Numbered from the stretch's first letter, positions 15,760 to 24,936 are shown. The stretch: 40,804 bases of DNA from CAZTAR01 sp043813895 (GCA_043813895.1 JBDRKQ010000058.1:1-40804), one strand, 5' to 3'. A program made the numbers and translations. Notes: generated by a model from the sequence alone, not told the origin.

Positions 15760-16650
15760 ATGAACCTGATATCTGCCATCCGAACCTGGGGCGAGATGAT
15801 TCGCTTCTCGCACTCGGTCTTCGCCCTACCTTTTGCCCTGGTGGCGACGTTCCTCGCGGGCCGGCACCGCGACACCGGCCTCCCCACGCTCGGCCAGTTC
15901 CTCCTCATCATCGCCTGCATGATCTTCGCCCGAAGTTTCGCGATGACCTTCAACCGAATCGCTGACGCCCGATTGGACGCCCGCAACCCGCGCACGGAGG
16001 ATCGTCCCATCCCGGCCGGCAAGATCACCGGTCGCCAGGCGTGGTTTTTCCTGGGAGTGACGGCGGCTGGTTTCGCGTTGGGCTGCGCAGGCTTCTGGTG
16101 GGGCTATGGCAACGCGTGGCCGCTGATCCTGGCAATTCCGACGCTGCTGTTCCTCGCGGGCTATTCGTACACGAAGCGTTTCACCATGCTGGCACACTTC
16201 GCGTTGGGTGCGGCGATCGCCTTCTCCCCTGCCGCCGCGTGGATCGCGATTCATCCTGCCTCGATCGGGCTCTCCACGCTCCTGCTGACGGCCGCCGTGC
16301 TGCTCTGGATCACGGGCTTCGACATCATCTACGCCTGCCAGGACGTGGATGTGGACCGCCGGGAGAAGCTCCATTCGCTGCCGGCGAGAATCGGCATCGG
16401 ACTGGCCCTGCTTATCTCGCGCATCTGTCACGTTTTTACTGTCGGTGCGCTTGTCGGCCTGGGCTTCTCGGCGGGTTTCGGTTGGATCTATTGGGCGGCC
16501 GTCGCGCTCACGGCAGTGCTACTCGCCGCCGAACAGTCAGTCGTTTCCCCACGGGACCTCTCCCGTGTGAACCTCGCGTTCTTCACGCTGAACGGATGCG
16601 TCAGCGTGGCCCTGGGCGCGGCGGCCATCGCCGACCTCCTCATCCTGTGA
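15760..16650 (+). CDS. UbiA-family polyprenyltransferase
   Basis: This 296-residue integral-membrane aromatic prenyltransferase has eight to nine hydrophobic helices. The first Asp-rich motif is NRIADARLDARNPRTEDRPI and the second DVDVDRREKLHSLPARIG; together they bind the Mg-diphosphate of the prenyl donor. It resembles 4-hydroxybenzoate and futalosine-route (MqnP) prenyltransferases. In a planctomycete the menaquinone pathway is the likelier context, but no quinone gene is adjacent, so no symbol is given. The ATG at 15760 matches the usual N-terminus (MNLISAIRTWGEMIRFSHSV); the frame is open upstream but those residues are Pro/Ala-rich and atypical. Confidence 0.88.
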   Translation: MNLISAIRTWGEMIRFSHSVFALPFALVATFLAGRHRDTGLPTLGQFLLIIACMIFARSFAMTFNRIADARLDARNPRTEDRPIPAGKITGRQAWFFLGVTAAGFALGCAGFWWGYGNAWPLILAIPTLLFLAGYSYTKRFTMLAHFALGAAIAFSPAAAWIAIHPASIGLSTLLLTAAVLLWITGFDIIYACQDVDVDRREKLHSLPARIGIGLALLISRICHVFTVGALVGLGFSAGFGWIYWAAVALTAVLLAAEQSVVSPRDLSRVNLAFFTLNGCVSVALGAAAIADLLIL

Positions 16651-16677
16651 TTGGTGCGGGGGATGCCGCAATCGGCC

Positions 16678-17640
16678 TTATGCACGGGCGCGCGGTGCAG
16701 CGAGCCGGGCTCTGTGCGACACCACCAGCAATATGCAGATGCCCCCCACGATGTGCAACAATCCGATGGTCGCGGGCCAGGATCGTCCGAAGCCTGCGAT
16801 CTGTTGAGGTGAGAACACGCCGCAACGCATGAACAACAGCCCTTGCACGAGCAACACCGCGGCCAACAGTGCGGTCCGCCAGGGCGTGCGCGTGTGCAGC
16901 AAGAGAACGTAAGCCGCCGCCAGGATCACAAGCTCCCGAGCAAGGGGGAACACCGATATGCCGTAGGAGAGGGACATCGGCACGTTCCCAAGGGCGACCG
17001 CCCAGTTGAGACGCGTGCCCTCGGGCGTGGAGACCATCGCCTTGGCCTTGCCAGGCCCCATCCACTCTCCCTGCGGCGTCTTCACCCAGACGTGCCGCAG
17101 GTCTGTCACCAAGTCCGCCTTATAGCCCATGCGACGCATGAGCGAGGCCGCAAGGACGGCCCGCCCGTCACAGTCTTCCCGAAGCTCGCCGTGCGGATCG
17201 CCGGCCGCCGCGGCGAACATCTCCGCAACGGTCGGTATGTAGTCGGCGGAGCCCCACGTGTCCCAGTCCCACGCGTAGCGCACCCGCTCCAACACCATAC
17301 CCTGGACGCGTCGCTGCATCTCATTCACCGGCGGAACATCGCCGTCGCCCACCGTCTTCGCCTCTTCGGAAAGGCCAGCCTCCAGGCGAGCCCTGTAAGA
17401 GGTCGCCCAGTCCTGCAGCTCTTCCTCCCACTCGGCAAGTTGCGGCGCATCGGGTTCCACGATGGCGTCGAGATTGCGAAGCCGCGACAAATGCCTGACG
17501 AATTGGCCAGGAGAGGGAAACAACACGAAGAACGTAACGACAGCAAACACGAACAGCTTCACAGGCACGCGCACGTACCAGTGGACAAAACGAGGCTGGC
17601 GTCCCCTCGCACTGTTTCCTATTCGGTGCCGTAAGAACAC
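16678..17640 (-). CDS. Membrane protein with transglutaminase-like cysteine protease domain
   Basis: This ~320-residue protein has one N-terminal membrane helix (VPVKLFVFAVVTFFVLF), a soluble transglutaminase-like domain (~residues 100-230) and three or four C-terminal helices. The catalytic Cys is in REDCDGRAVLAASLMRRMGY and the His in LRHVWVKTPQGEW; the third residue is not certain. Such proteins cleave or crosslink envelope peptides; the substrate is unknown. The GTG at 17640 is chosen because AGAGGA stands seven bases upstream; the longest frame starts at a TTG (17667) with no ribosome site. It lies 75 bp downstream of the HEAT-repeat gene on the same strand. Confidence 0.75.
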   Translation of the reverse strand: MFLRHRIGNSARGRQPRFVHWYVRVPVKLFVFAVVTFFVLFPSPGQFVRHLSRLRNLDAIVEPDAPQLAEWEEELQDWATSYRARLEAGLSEEAKTVGDGDVPPVNEMQRRVQGMVLERVRYAWDWDTWGSADYIPTVAEMFAAAAGDPHGELREDCDGRAVLAASLMRRMGYKADLVTDLRHVWVKTPQGEWMGPGKAKAMVSTPEGTRLNWAVALGNVPMSLSYGISVFPLARELVILAAAYVLLLHTRTPWRTALLAAVLLVQGLLFMRCGVFSPQQIAGFGRSWPATIGLLHIVGGICILLVVSHRARLAAPRARA

Positions 17641-17715
17641 GTCGCAATCCTCTTGATGCTCCTGCAACGCCGCAGCCCACAGGGAACTCTTGATTCACCG
17701 GGCCGCGACGGGCCG

Positions 17716-18678
17716 CTATTCGGTGCCGCCGGTGTCGTTGGTGCGCAATCGACGTTGCTCGCTGATCCACTCGCGGCACCGTCCGACATACGCATCGATC
17801 GCGACCGGCGTCCACGCCGTGCCGCGTTCGATCCGCCGGCTGGTGAGTTTGCCCAGGTGCTCCGCGGCCACATCCGCAACGCACCGTCCGTTCGGGTCGT
17901 GGGAGTCTTCCATCACGTTGACGCCTGCAAGTGGCCCGTTTCCGCGCAGATTCGCCGCTGCGCCGGCCACCTGCCTCTCGAACGATAGCGCGCCGCCGAA
18001 TGTCGCCTCGTCGCGCAGCGCGAGGACCAGTACGCGAACGGGATCGCAGGTCGCTGTCGCCGGTTCGGGGTCTTCCCGGGTCGTGAGCCAGAGGCCCACT
18101 GATTCGACCGCTTGTGCCCGAACCAGTGCGCTTGCATGCCCGCGTGCGGCTTCGCACAGCGCTGCGCAGGCGGATGGTGATTCGATCCTCGACAGCGCGG
18201 CCGCCGCACAGGTCGCGCGGCCTTCGTGCTCCGAACCAACGGCTTCCACCAACAGCCGCACGGCTTCTTCGTTTCCTGTCAACGCCAGGGCAAGCGCGGC
18301 GGATTCGCCGACTTCCTGATCCTCGTCCGCCATGAGTCGCGCCAACTCGCTCACCCGGATCGGCTCCGGCAATCGAGCGGTCGCCAGAACTGCCAGCGCG
18401 CGGAGGTCGGCACGTTCGTGTCTCGCCAGACGTCTCACCGCACCGGATGCCGCGTCGCCCACGGCCAGCAGCGAGTTCGAATAATACGCGCGATCCTCGA
18501 CCCGTCGACATTCGGCCAGTCGCATCGCCCACCAATGTGCGCGAATCCGATTCCGCTCCAGGACCGTCAGGATGAACAGGGCGACCATCACCAAAAGCGC
18601 GATTGGAAACCAAACAGACCGCTTAGCCCGCGCGGGCGATTCTGCCGTTTCCGGGCTGGATTCTCTCGGGTCGTCCAT
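17716..18678 (-). CDS. Single-pass membrane protein with HEAT-like repeats
   Basis: This 320-residue protein has a charged N-terminal tail and one membrane helix (VWFPIALLVMVALFILTVL, residues ~22-40). Alpha-helical repeats follow, of about 30 residues each and of HEAT/PBS-lyase type (DLRALAVLATARLPEP, EVGESAALALALTGNEEAV, EGRATCAAAALSRIESPSAC, ALVRAQAVESVGLWLTT). Most of the chain should lie outside the cytoplasmic membrane. It probably acts as a protein-binding scaffold; no catalytic motif is seen. It precedes the transglutaminase-like membrane protein, and the pair may work together in the envelope. Confidence 0.75.
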   Translation of the reverse strand: MDDPRESSPETAESPARAKRSVWFPIALLVMVALFILTVLERNRIRAHWWAMRLAECRRVEDRAYYSNSLLAVGDAASGAVRRLARHERADLRALAVLATARLPEPIRVSELARLMADEDQEVGESAALALALTGNEEAVRLLVEAVGSEHEGRATCAAAALSRIESPSACAALCEAARGHASALVRAQAVESVGLWLTTREDPEPATATCDPVRVLVLALRDEATFGGALSFERQVAGAAANLRGNGPLAGVNVMEDSHDPNGRCVADVAAEHLGKLTSRRIERGTAWTPVAIDAYVGRCREWISEQRRLRTNDTGGTE

Positions 18679-19200
18679 GTGAGAGATTGTACTGTATGCG
18701 CCCCAGAATCGCCTTTCGGGCCACGTTCAGAGCCGCGCGCGTCAGCAAGCGGTCACTGCGCCGGGTGCCCTGCCTTCACGGCCCGCCTTGGCGGGACGGG
18801 TAGGCAGGTTCGCACAGCATCCAGCATCTTTGGGCCGCTGCGCCATCGCCCTTTCTCCATTCTCAATCCTACATTCACAATTCCCCTCCAATTCGAGAAA
18901 CGCTGAGCAAGCATAGCAATTGGACGCAGTGCAACCTCGTCAGAACAAACGACACCGAGGTCCGAAGACTTTGCGGGCATTTGCGGGCAATGCCACTTTT
19001 TTCTGCTGTAAACGGAAGCGACGCGCGTGCGACAAACACAAAAACGCCCCGGCAAAACAAATTCCGGCAGATTCCGGCAAATGTCACTTTTTCCGGTGAA
19101 ATCCCGAAGAGTTGAATCGTTCAGCGTAGGGTAGGTCCCGGACGCACCTTCTCTTGCTGCAGGGGCCGACACCCCTGTCTGCGGATGGCGACGAACACGG
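18679..19200. other. Intergenic region with degenerate repeat pair
   Basis: This 520-bp region lies between the start of the HEAT-protein gene and the stop of the DUF885 gene. No convincing gene was found. It contains the imperfect direct repeats annotated at 18970-19093. A minus-strand frame through 18753-19172 has no family resemblance and reads through the repeats, so it is not called. Confidence 0.6.
18970..19093. repeat. Two copies of a degenerate repeat, each internally duplicated
   Basis: Copy A (18970-19002) reads TTTGCGGGCA then TTTGCGGGCAATGCCACTTT. Copy B (19061-19093) reads ATTCCGGCAG then ATTCCGGCAAATGTCACTTT. Both have the same plan: a ten-base G/C word doubled, then ATG-CACTTTTT. 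They lie 91 bp apart in the same orientation and differ mainly in the G/C word. Function is unknown; a paired binding site or a decayed intergenic element are both possible. Confidence 0.55.
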
Positions 19201-21024
19201 TCAGGGAGTCACAGTGCGGCCTTCGACCCACTTCGCCATCCGCCGCTCCAGGAGTGATATCGGCAGCGAGCCCTCGCTGAGCAGGTGATCGTGAAACGCC
19301 TTGACGTCGAATCGATCCCCGAGTGCCTGCTCCGCCGTTCGGCGTAGCTCTTGGATGTGCATCTCGCCGATCTTGTAGGCGAGGGCCTGGGCGGGCCAGG
19401 CGATGTAGCGATCCACCTCGGCGGCGATGTTCTCTTCACTCAGCGCGGTGTTCTCCTTCAGGAACGCGATGCTTTTCTCCCGCGTCCAGCCGAAGTGATG
19501 AATGCCGGTATCGACGACCAACCGCGCCGCCCGCCACGCGTCGTACGTAAGCCTCCCGAATTCCGCGTACGGATCCTTGTAGCCTCCCAGGTCGCCGCCC
19601 AGTCCCTCGGCGTACAACGCCCACCCTTCAATGAACACATTGATGCTCTCGTGGCGGCGGAACATCGGGAGGTCCGTGCGCTCGCTCACGATCGCCCCCT
19701 GCAAATGATGGCCTGGCAGCGCTTCGTGGTAGGTCAGGGCTTCCATGGTGTAGATCGGTCGGGTGGTGGGCAGGGAGGTGTTCACCACGAAGTATGCCGG
19801 TCGAGAACCGTCCGCCGGCGCTGCGTAGTAGTAGCCCGCCGGCCCCGACATTGCCCGAATCGGCTCCATCTCGAACACCTCGATGGGCGTTTTGGGAAGG
19901 ACGCCAAACAACTCGGGGAGCTTCGCCCGCGTCCGTTCGAGGATTGCGGCATGGCGGCGCATGATCTCATCGGCGGACTTGTTGCGCAACTCGGGATCGG
20001 CGCGGACCTTCTCGATGAAGTCTCTGAGTGTGCCCTCGAATCCGACCTTGGCGGCGACCGTCTGCATCTCGGTGCGGATTCGCTTCAACTCATCGAGCCC
20101 CATCTGGTGAATCTGCTCAGGCCGCAGGTCGATGGTGGTGTGATACCTGATGAGCTGCCGATACCACGCCGGGCCGTCCGGGAGATCGCCGTAGCCGACC
20201 GTGTCTCGGCACTTCGGGAGGTAGTGGTCCTTCAGGTAGGTGTGAAGCAGCCGCAGCGCGTCAATGGCGTCACGCGTGCCGTCGAGGATCAGGTTCTGGG
20301 ATTCCAAGCCGCCCGCCGAGGGCCCAAGCGTCTTGGCCGGGGCGAACAAGGGGGAGTCTTTGGCATTATCAGCGATCAGGGCTTCAATCTGAGGCAGCGA
20401 CTTCTCGATGACGACCTTCGGTTCGATGACGCCCCTCTTCAGACCGAGGTTCATCATGCAGATCGACGCGTGGACCTGCCGGCTGAAGCCCCTGAGTCGG
20501 GCCGTGTAGCTCACACAGTCCTGCGGCGTGTCGAGCGGCTGAGTGGTTTGCAGAGTGCCGAGCGTAATGTGCGGGCCGCTCATCTGTGTGATGGGCATGA
20601 GGTGTCCGGGAAACTTGGCTCTCTCGAGTTCGGCATCGATTCTCCACTCGAAGAGAGTGAGGCCGAGTTGATCTTCCGGAGAGAGGCTGCCTCGCGGCAT
20701 TTCCGCCACACGGGTGCGAAACGCCCGCCGGGTCTTGATGGCCTTCTTCCTCGCCTCGTCGCCGTAGTCGAACAGCAGGAAGTCGTAACGATGGTCGCCG
20801 AGGTTCGTGGCCCATTCGGGATGCCGCCGCAGTCTAAACTGCCAGTAGTCGTCGAAGAGCTTGTGCAGCGCGGCGTCTTGTTCTATCGCGTGAGCTGCCT
20901 GGCCGCTCACGGCAGGCTGCGGGAGGGACTTGTCGCCTGCTTGTGCCCAAGCTCCCCCAACAGACGTTCCAGCAAGAAGCACGCATCCAAGGCGAGCTGT
21001 CATTCGGATTCGGGTGTTTCGCAT
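19201..21024 (-). CDS. Secreted DUF885-family zinc-metallopeptidase-like protein
   Basis: This 607-residue protein has an N-terminal signal peptide (residues ~1-28, ending AWAQA). The DUF885 hallmark is YHEALPGHHLQ, an HEXXGHH zinc site, followed about 35 residues later by INVFIEGWALYAEGLGGDLG, which supplies the third Glu ligand. GYYYAAPADGSRPAYFVVNT and the C-terminal PAQALAYKIGEMHIQELR block are also typical. It probably works as a periplasmic carboxypeptidase or dipeptidase; biochemical data for the family are scarce. GGGAGA precedes the ATG. It lies 86 bp after dinG on the same strand. Confidence 0.87.
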   Translation of the reverse strand: MRNTRIRMTARLGCVLLAGTSVGGAWAQAGDKSLPQPAVSGQAAHAIEQDAALHKLFDDYWQFRLRRHPEWATNLGDHRYDFLLFDYGDEARKKAIKTRRAFRTRVAEMPRGSLSPEDQLGLTLFEWRIDAELERAKFPGHLMPITQMSGPHITLGTLQTTQPLDTPQDCVSYTARLRGFSRQVHASICMMNLGLKRGVIEPKVVIEKSLPQIEALIADNAKDSPLFAPAKTLGPSAGGLESQNLILDGTRDAIDALRLLHTYLKDHYLPKCRDTVGYGDLPDGPAWYRQLIRYHTTIDLRPEQIHQMGLDELKRIRTEMQTVAAKVGFEGTLRDFIEKVRADPELRNKSADEIMRRHAAILERTRAKLPELFGVLPKTPIEVFEMEPIRAMSGPAGYYYAAPADGSRPAYFVVNTSLPTTRPIYTMEALTYHEALPGHHLQGAIVSERTDLPMFRRHESINVFIEGWALYAEGLGGDLGGYKDPYAEFGRLTYDAWRAARLVVDTGIHHFGWTREKSIAFLKENTALSEENIAAEVDRYIAWPAQALAYKIGEMHIQELRRTAEQALGDRFDVKAFHDHLLSEGSLPISLLERRMAKWVEGRTVTP

Positions 21025-21110
21025 CGGTCTTCTCCCAGGAGAGTCTCTCCATGCCGGCTGCGCCGCAACATGGGTGCCACCGGCGGCGTATCCGCCAGTG
21101 TACCCTCGCG

Positions 21111-23060
21111 TTACGGCTCCCGGTGCACTTCAACGTTGCATTTGGGCAGTGCTTGCAGGAATCGGTGTCCATAGAACTTCGTCTTGATGCGTTTGTCCAG
21201 CACAACGACGATCCCCCGGTCCGCGTGGCTGCGGATCAGCCGCCCGAAACCCTGCTTCAGTTTCAACACGGCCTCGGGCAACTGGAACTCCATGAACGGA
21301 TTACCCCCGCCTTCGCGGATCGCGTCTATTCGAGCCTGGATCAACGGCTGGCTCGGGACCGCGAACGGCAGCTTGACGATGATCACGTTCTGCAACGCCT
21401 CGCCGGGCACGTCCACGCCCTGCCAGAACGAGTCGGTGCCGAGGATGACGGCGGACTTCGCCCGCTTGAACTCGGCCAGCATCCGCCCACGGGCCAGGCG
21501 CCGGCCCTGCACCAAGAGGGTCATGCCTTCATCTTCGCAGAACGGTTCGAGCAGGTCGGCCGAGCGGTTCAGGGCGTCGTAGCTCGTGAACAAAACGAAT
21601 GCCCGGCCGCTGGTCTCGCGCAGATACGCCTCAATCCGCCCGCAAGCGGCTTCGACGAATCGGCCGTCGTTCGGCTCGGGCAGGCCGGTCTCGATGTGCA
21701 GCGTGACCTTGCCGGCGTAGTCGAACGGCGAGTCGAGCTGGAGTTCGTCCGCCTCGCTGACGCCCAGCCGCTTTCGCAGATAGGCAAATCCGTCCTCGCC
21801 GCCGGTGGACATCGTCGCGCTCGTCAGCACCACGGATTTGGTCCGTTCGAAGAGCGATTCTCGCAAGAGTTCGTCCACCTGCAACGGCGCCGCGTGCAGC
21901 GTCGTTCGTGCCTCACGGCCCGGGGATCGCTCGAGCCAGTAAACGTAGTTCTCCTCACTTTGCGTGAGGAGCACGTCTAGCACGCCGGCCGCATCGGTGC
22001 AGCGATCCGCGAAGCTGTTGAGCTCGAACTGATCGTCCTTCCGGTCGAGCCGCTGCTTCATGCGTTTGAGTGCGGACGCAAGCTCGCGCAGGGCGGGGCC
22101 CAGCAAGTTCGGCACGCCGCTCGGTTTTGCCATTCGGGCCGTGCCGCCGCGGAGGCTATGCGACTGACCCAACGCCGAGAAGAGGGCATCGGTCCTGGCA
22201 TGGGCATCGACGACCAGCTTCACAATGGCCGGGTCTTCGAGCATCGCGAGGAAACCGCGGCCGGTGCGTTCGTTGAAGAGCCCGTTAAGCAGGAAACGCA
22301 TCTGTGCGCTGGAGACGCTCAGGCCGAAGTGGCCGCTCGCGACGGACTCGATGTTGTGCGCCTCATCCAGGACCACGAAGTCGTAGTCCGGCAGGAACGT
22401 GACGTTCTGTCGGCGGAGCGCCAGATCGGCGAAGAACAGGGCGTGGTTCACGACGAGCAGGTCGGCGTCTTCCGCCTCGCGGCGGGCCGAGTGGTAGAAG
22501 CACTTGTCATAGAACTCGCATCGGGCGCCCATGCAGTTGTTGCCCTCGCTGCGAACCCGCTGCCAGACCTGCGGCGACGGGTTGAGACTCAGGTCCGACA
22601 GCGAGCCGTCCCGCGTGTGGTAGGCCCAGCTCTCTATCTTGTGGAGTTGGCGGAGGTCGCGCTCGCTGGAGAAGACCGCCTGCTGGCGCCTGCTCGCCTG
22701 CGCGAGGCGGCGGAGGCTGATGTAGTTCTGCCGCCCTTTGACCAGCACCGCCTTAAAAGAACCGTCGACGACGGAGCTGAGCGCGGGGATGTCCTTCTCA
22801 ATGAGCTGCTCTTGCAGCGCGATGGTGTACGTGGAAACGACAACCCGCCGCTGGTGCTTCAGGATCTGCTCGATCGCGGGCAACAGGTAGGCGAAGCTCT
22901 TTCCAACGCCGGTACCTGCCTCCACCAGGAGATGGCGGTTCTCCCGGAACGCCGCCGCCACCGCATCAGCCATGGCGATCTGTTGCGGCCGGTGTTCGTA
23001 TCGGTCGATCGCCTTGGCGATGAGTGCTTCGGGGCCGGCGGTGGTCGGTGTGTGGGGCAT
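21111..23060 (-). CDS. dinG: DinG-type ATP-dependent DNA helicase with Fe-S domain
   Basis: This 649-residue superfamily 2 XPD/DinG-like 5'-3' helicase unwinds structured DNA such as R-loops and G-quadruplexes. Walker A is EAGTGVGKSFAYLLPA, motif II VVLDEAHNIE. A cysteine cluster (NNCMGARCEFYDKCF) before NHALFF fits the [4Fe-4S] domain; a fourth Cys is not obvious nearby. Motifs V-VI (TDSFWQGVDVPGEAL, GFGRLIRSHADRG) are intact. The ATG at 23060 gives MPHTPTTAGPEAL; the frame extends upstream over the preceding gene but is not needed. It is 17 bp downstream of the small membrane protein gene. As an Fe-S enzyme it is a likely client of the SUF system. Confidence 0.9.
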   Translation of the reverse strand: MPHTPTTAGPEALIAKAIDRYEHRPQQIAMADAVAAAFRENRHLLVEAGTGVGKSFAYLLPAIEQILKHQRRVVVSTYTIALQEQLIEKDIPALSSVVDGSFKAVLVKGRQNYISLRRLAQASRRQQAVFSSERDLRQLHKIESWAYHTRDGSLSDLSLNPSPQVWQRVRSEGNNCMGARCEFYDKCFYHSARREAEDADLLVVNHALFFADLALRRQNVTFLPDYDFVVLDEAHNIESVASGHFGLSVSSAQMRFLLNGLFNERTGRGFLAMLEDPAIVKLVVDAHARTDALFSALGQSHSLRGGTARMAKPSGVPNLLGPALRELASALKRMKQRLDRKDDQFELNSFADRCTDAAGVLDVLLTQSEENYVYWLERSPGREARTTLHAAPLQVDELLRESLFERTKSVVLTSATMSTGGEDGFAYLRKRLGVSEADELQLDSPFDYAGKVTLHIETGLPEPNDGRFVEAACGRIEAYLRETSGRAFVLFTSYDALNRSADLLEPFCEDEGMTLLVQGRRLARGRMLAEFKRAKSAVILGTDSFWQGVDVPGEALQNVIIVKLPFAVPSQPLIQARIDAIREGGGNPFMEFQLPEAVLKLKQGFGRLIRSHADRGIVVVLDKRIKTKFYGHRFLQALPKCNVEVHREP

Positions 23061-23077
23061 GTCAACCAGGTGCGGCG

Positions 23078-23503
23078 TCAGTGGGAAAGTAGCGAGGAGA
23101 GAAACGCGATAATGAACCAAACCATGATCACGCTCGTGGCGAAGACGATGATCGTTGCCATGACCGTCACGAGTGTCGAGCCCTGAATGGCCCCCTGTTG
23201 GTAGGTGGCGATGATATGCGGCCTGGCCAAGACGAGCATCGCCAGAAGGACCATCGCAATTGAGGGCCAGATGCTGATCGAGTGGATGTAGCTGTAGACC
23301 CACACCCAGCGGGGGACATCCCGCTCATAGCCAAGGAGTCGGTGGACGTGGTGCCCGCGGACGTAGCAGACGCCGTCCTCGCGGATGCCGCCGTTTTGGG
23401 CGTCGCCGCCGACGATCGCGTACACAGTCGCGTACAGGATGAAGTTACTCAGCCCTAGGATGATGAGCCAGACACACAGACGATTTCGCTTGCGGCGGTC
23501 CAT
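23078..23503 (-). CDS. Hypothetical three-helix membrane protein
   Basis: This 141-residue protein has three hydrophobic segments (LCVWLIILGLSNFILYATVY, SIWPSIAMVLLAMLVLA, TLVTVMATIIVFATSVIMVW). A polar loop between the first two, with Cys, His and Arg residues (GVCYVRGHHVHRL), probably faces outside. No family is recognised. The ATG at 23503 (MDRRKRNRL) puts positive charges before helix 1, consistent with the start and with a cytoplasmic N-terminus. It is immediately upstream of dinG and divergent from the secreted dockerin-like protein. Confidence 0.65.
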   Translation of the reverse strand: MDRRKRNRLCVWLIILGLSNFILYATVYAIVGGDAQNGGIREDGVCYVRGHHVHRLLGYERDVPRWVWVYSYIHSISIWPSIAMVLLAMLVLARPHIIATYQQGAIQGSTLVTVMATIIVFATSVIMVWFIIAFLSSLLSH

Positions 23504-23610
23504 ACTCAAAAGAATAACGCCTCTATCCGTCTGTGTCGATTCGCCCTCCACCTATGCCAGAGTATTGCCACGGGCCGGCGTTGCTTACCAGCAAGAACCC
23601 CCGAAGCGGG

Positions 23611-23616
23611 TATAAT
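23611..23616 (+). promoter_or_regulatory. Candidate -10 element for the secreted dockerin-like protein
   Basis: A perfect TATAAT lies 94 bp before the preferred start codon at 23710, in the divergent region with the membrane-protein gene. No convincing -35 hexamer is found at 16-18 bp; TTGCTT (23581-23586) is too far away. It is plausible as a promoter only because the hexamer is perfect in GC-rich DNA. Confidence 0.35.
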
Positions 23617-23709
23617 ACACGCTCCAAGGCGTCGCCGCCCGAGCGCGGTGTCAGGGTCCACGCGGCGATGCTGCGGTGCAGGAGGTGTTTGGAGGCTCCC
23701 TTGGAGAAG

Positions 23710-24936
23710 ATGCGCAGCATACTATGGTTTTGTCTGATGGTCGCCCTATGCACCGGCCCGCTGATGGGGGATGTCCCCTGGCCTGCCGAAACATGGAACG
23801 AAGGCGAGGACATCACGCATTCGAGCGCCCAGCAGAGCAACCTGTCCGGGGCGTACTACAACGCCACCGATGACTACGTCCTGGCGCTGAAGCAGAATGA
23901 CCTGATCTGGAAGTACACTTACGATTCGGGCTCTGGAACCTGGACCACGACCGGCCCCACCGCTCTCCCGTCCGCCGGCGACTACGAGGGCGTCACGATG
24001 TTCGATGAGGCGGACGACTCGACCGATGGCGTTCGCATTCTGCTGATGCACGAAGGCAACGGGGGCGGCCACAACGATTCGACCATCTACTATGTCAAGG
24101 ACTTGTTCGGCACGCCGAGTACCGTGCGCACGTGGAGGGTGGGCTGCGCCTCGGGCTGTGACATGCCAGGGGAAGTCGGCAACACGAGCGGGCCCGAGGG
24201 GATTGCATTCGTATCCAACGCATGGCTGTCCGTCCTCGGCTTTGTCGATGGCAGTGGCAGCCCGGTGCTCGGCACCACCGCGGCCGAAAACGGCCTTGAT
24301 GGGCTGGTCTTCATCGGGCACCAAGTGGACGGCTTCATCTACGTTTTCGATCTCAAGACGGATGCCGACGATTCGATGAACTTCATCGGCGTCTATGACA
24401 CGGGCAGCAGCTTCGACGAGATCGCCGCCCTCGAGTTCGACAACACGAACGGCCTGCTTTACATCTTCCACGGCGCCGGGGATAACACGCTCGAAGTGAC
24501 GGACCTGTCATCCACCGCGGGTGGTGACGCCGATCGGCTCTTCACGACGCTGACCCGAACGGAGCCAGCCGATGAGGGCAGCCACCTCAATCTCGAAGGC
24601 TTGGCCGTAATCCCGCCCGACATGTGCGCCAGCCAGAACCTGTGTTGGGGTGAGCCGAATGAGGGGGACATCTTCATCACGTGCGATGACTGCTCCATAG
24701 CGATCAAGTGGATGGAAAACCTAGCCGGTGATTGGATCAGCCTCTGCACGCCCGACTGTCCGGACATCCTTCCAGCGGACATGAATTGCGACGGCATGAC
24801 GAATGCCGCCGACATCCAGCAATTCGTCGAGTTGTTGGTGGCCGGGGGGTACGTCTGCCAGGCAGACATGAATGGGGACCGTGCCCTGGATTCGGTCGAC
24901 GTACCGGAATTCGTGTCTGTTCTTCTCGGCTCGTAG
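23710..24936 (+). CDS. Secreted beta-propeller-like protein with C-terminal dockerin-like calcium loops
   Basis: This 408-residue protein has a signal peptide (residues 1-20). The body (~residues 30-310) looks like an SdiA-regulated/YjiK-type propeller: NLSGAYYNATDDYVLALKQN, DYEGVTMFDEADD, GPEGIAFVSN, DEIAALEFDNTNGLLYIFHG and NLEGLAVIPPD repeat the pattern of hydrophobic blade strands with EG motifs. A Cys-rich segment (CASQNLCWGEPNEGD ... CDDCS ... CTPDCPD) leads to two EF-hand-like loops, ADMNCDGMTNAADIQQFVEL and ADMNGDRALDSVDVPEFVSV. This tail is widespread on secreted planctomycete proteins and may serve sorting or attachment. GGAG precedes the chosen ATG; the longer frame has no signal peptide at its start. 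Confidence 0.8.
   Translation: MRSILWFCLMVALCTGPLMGDVPWPAETWNEGEDITHSSAQQSNLSGAYYNATDDYVLALKQNDLIWKYTYDSGSGTWTTTGPTALPSAGDYEGVTMFDEADDSTDGVRILLMHEGNGGGHNDSTIYYVKDLFGTPSTVRTWRVGCASGCDMPGEVGNTSGPEGIAFVSNAWLSVLGFVDGSGSPVLGTTAAENGLDGLVFIGHQVDGFIYVFDLKTDADDSMNFIGVYDTGSSFDEIAALEFDNTNGLLYIFHGAGDNTLEVTDLSSTAGGDADRLFTTLTRTEPADEGSHLNLEGLAVIPPDMCASQNLCWGEPNEGDIFITCDDCSIAIKWMENLAGDWISLCTPDCPDILPADMNCDGMTNAADIQQFVELLVAGGYVCQADMNGDRALDSVDVPEFVSVLLGS

Noticed and set aside
18753..19172. 139-codon minus-strand frame upstream of the HEAT-protein gene
   Set aside because: It reads through degenerate repeats and has no similarity or ribosome site of note.
19351..21174. 607-codon plus-strand frame opposite the DUF885 gene
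   Set aside because: The minus strand has a signal peptide, ribosome site and HEXXGHH zinc motif; the plus frame has none.
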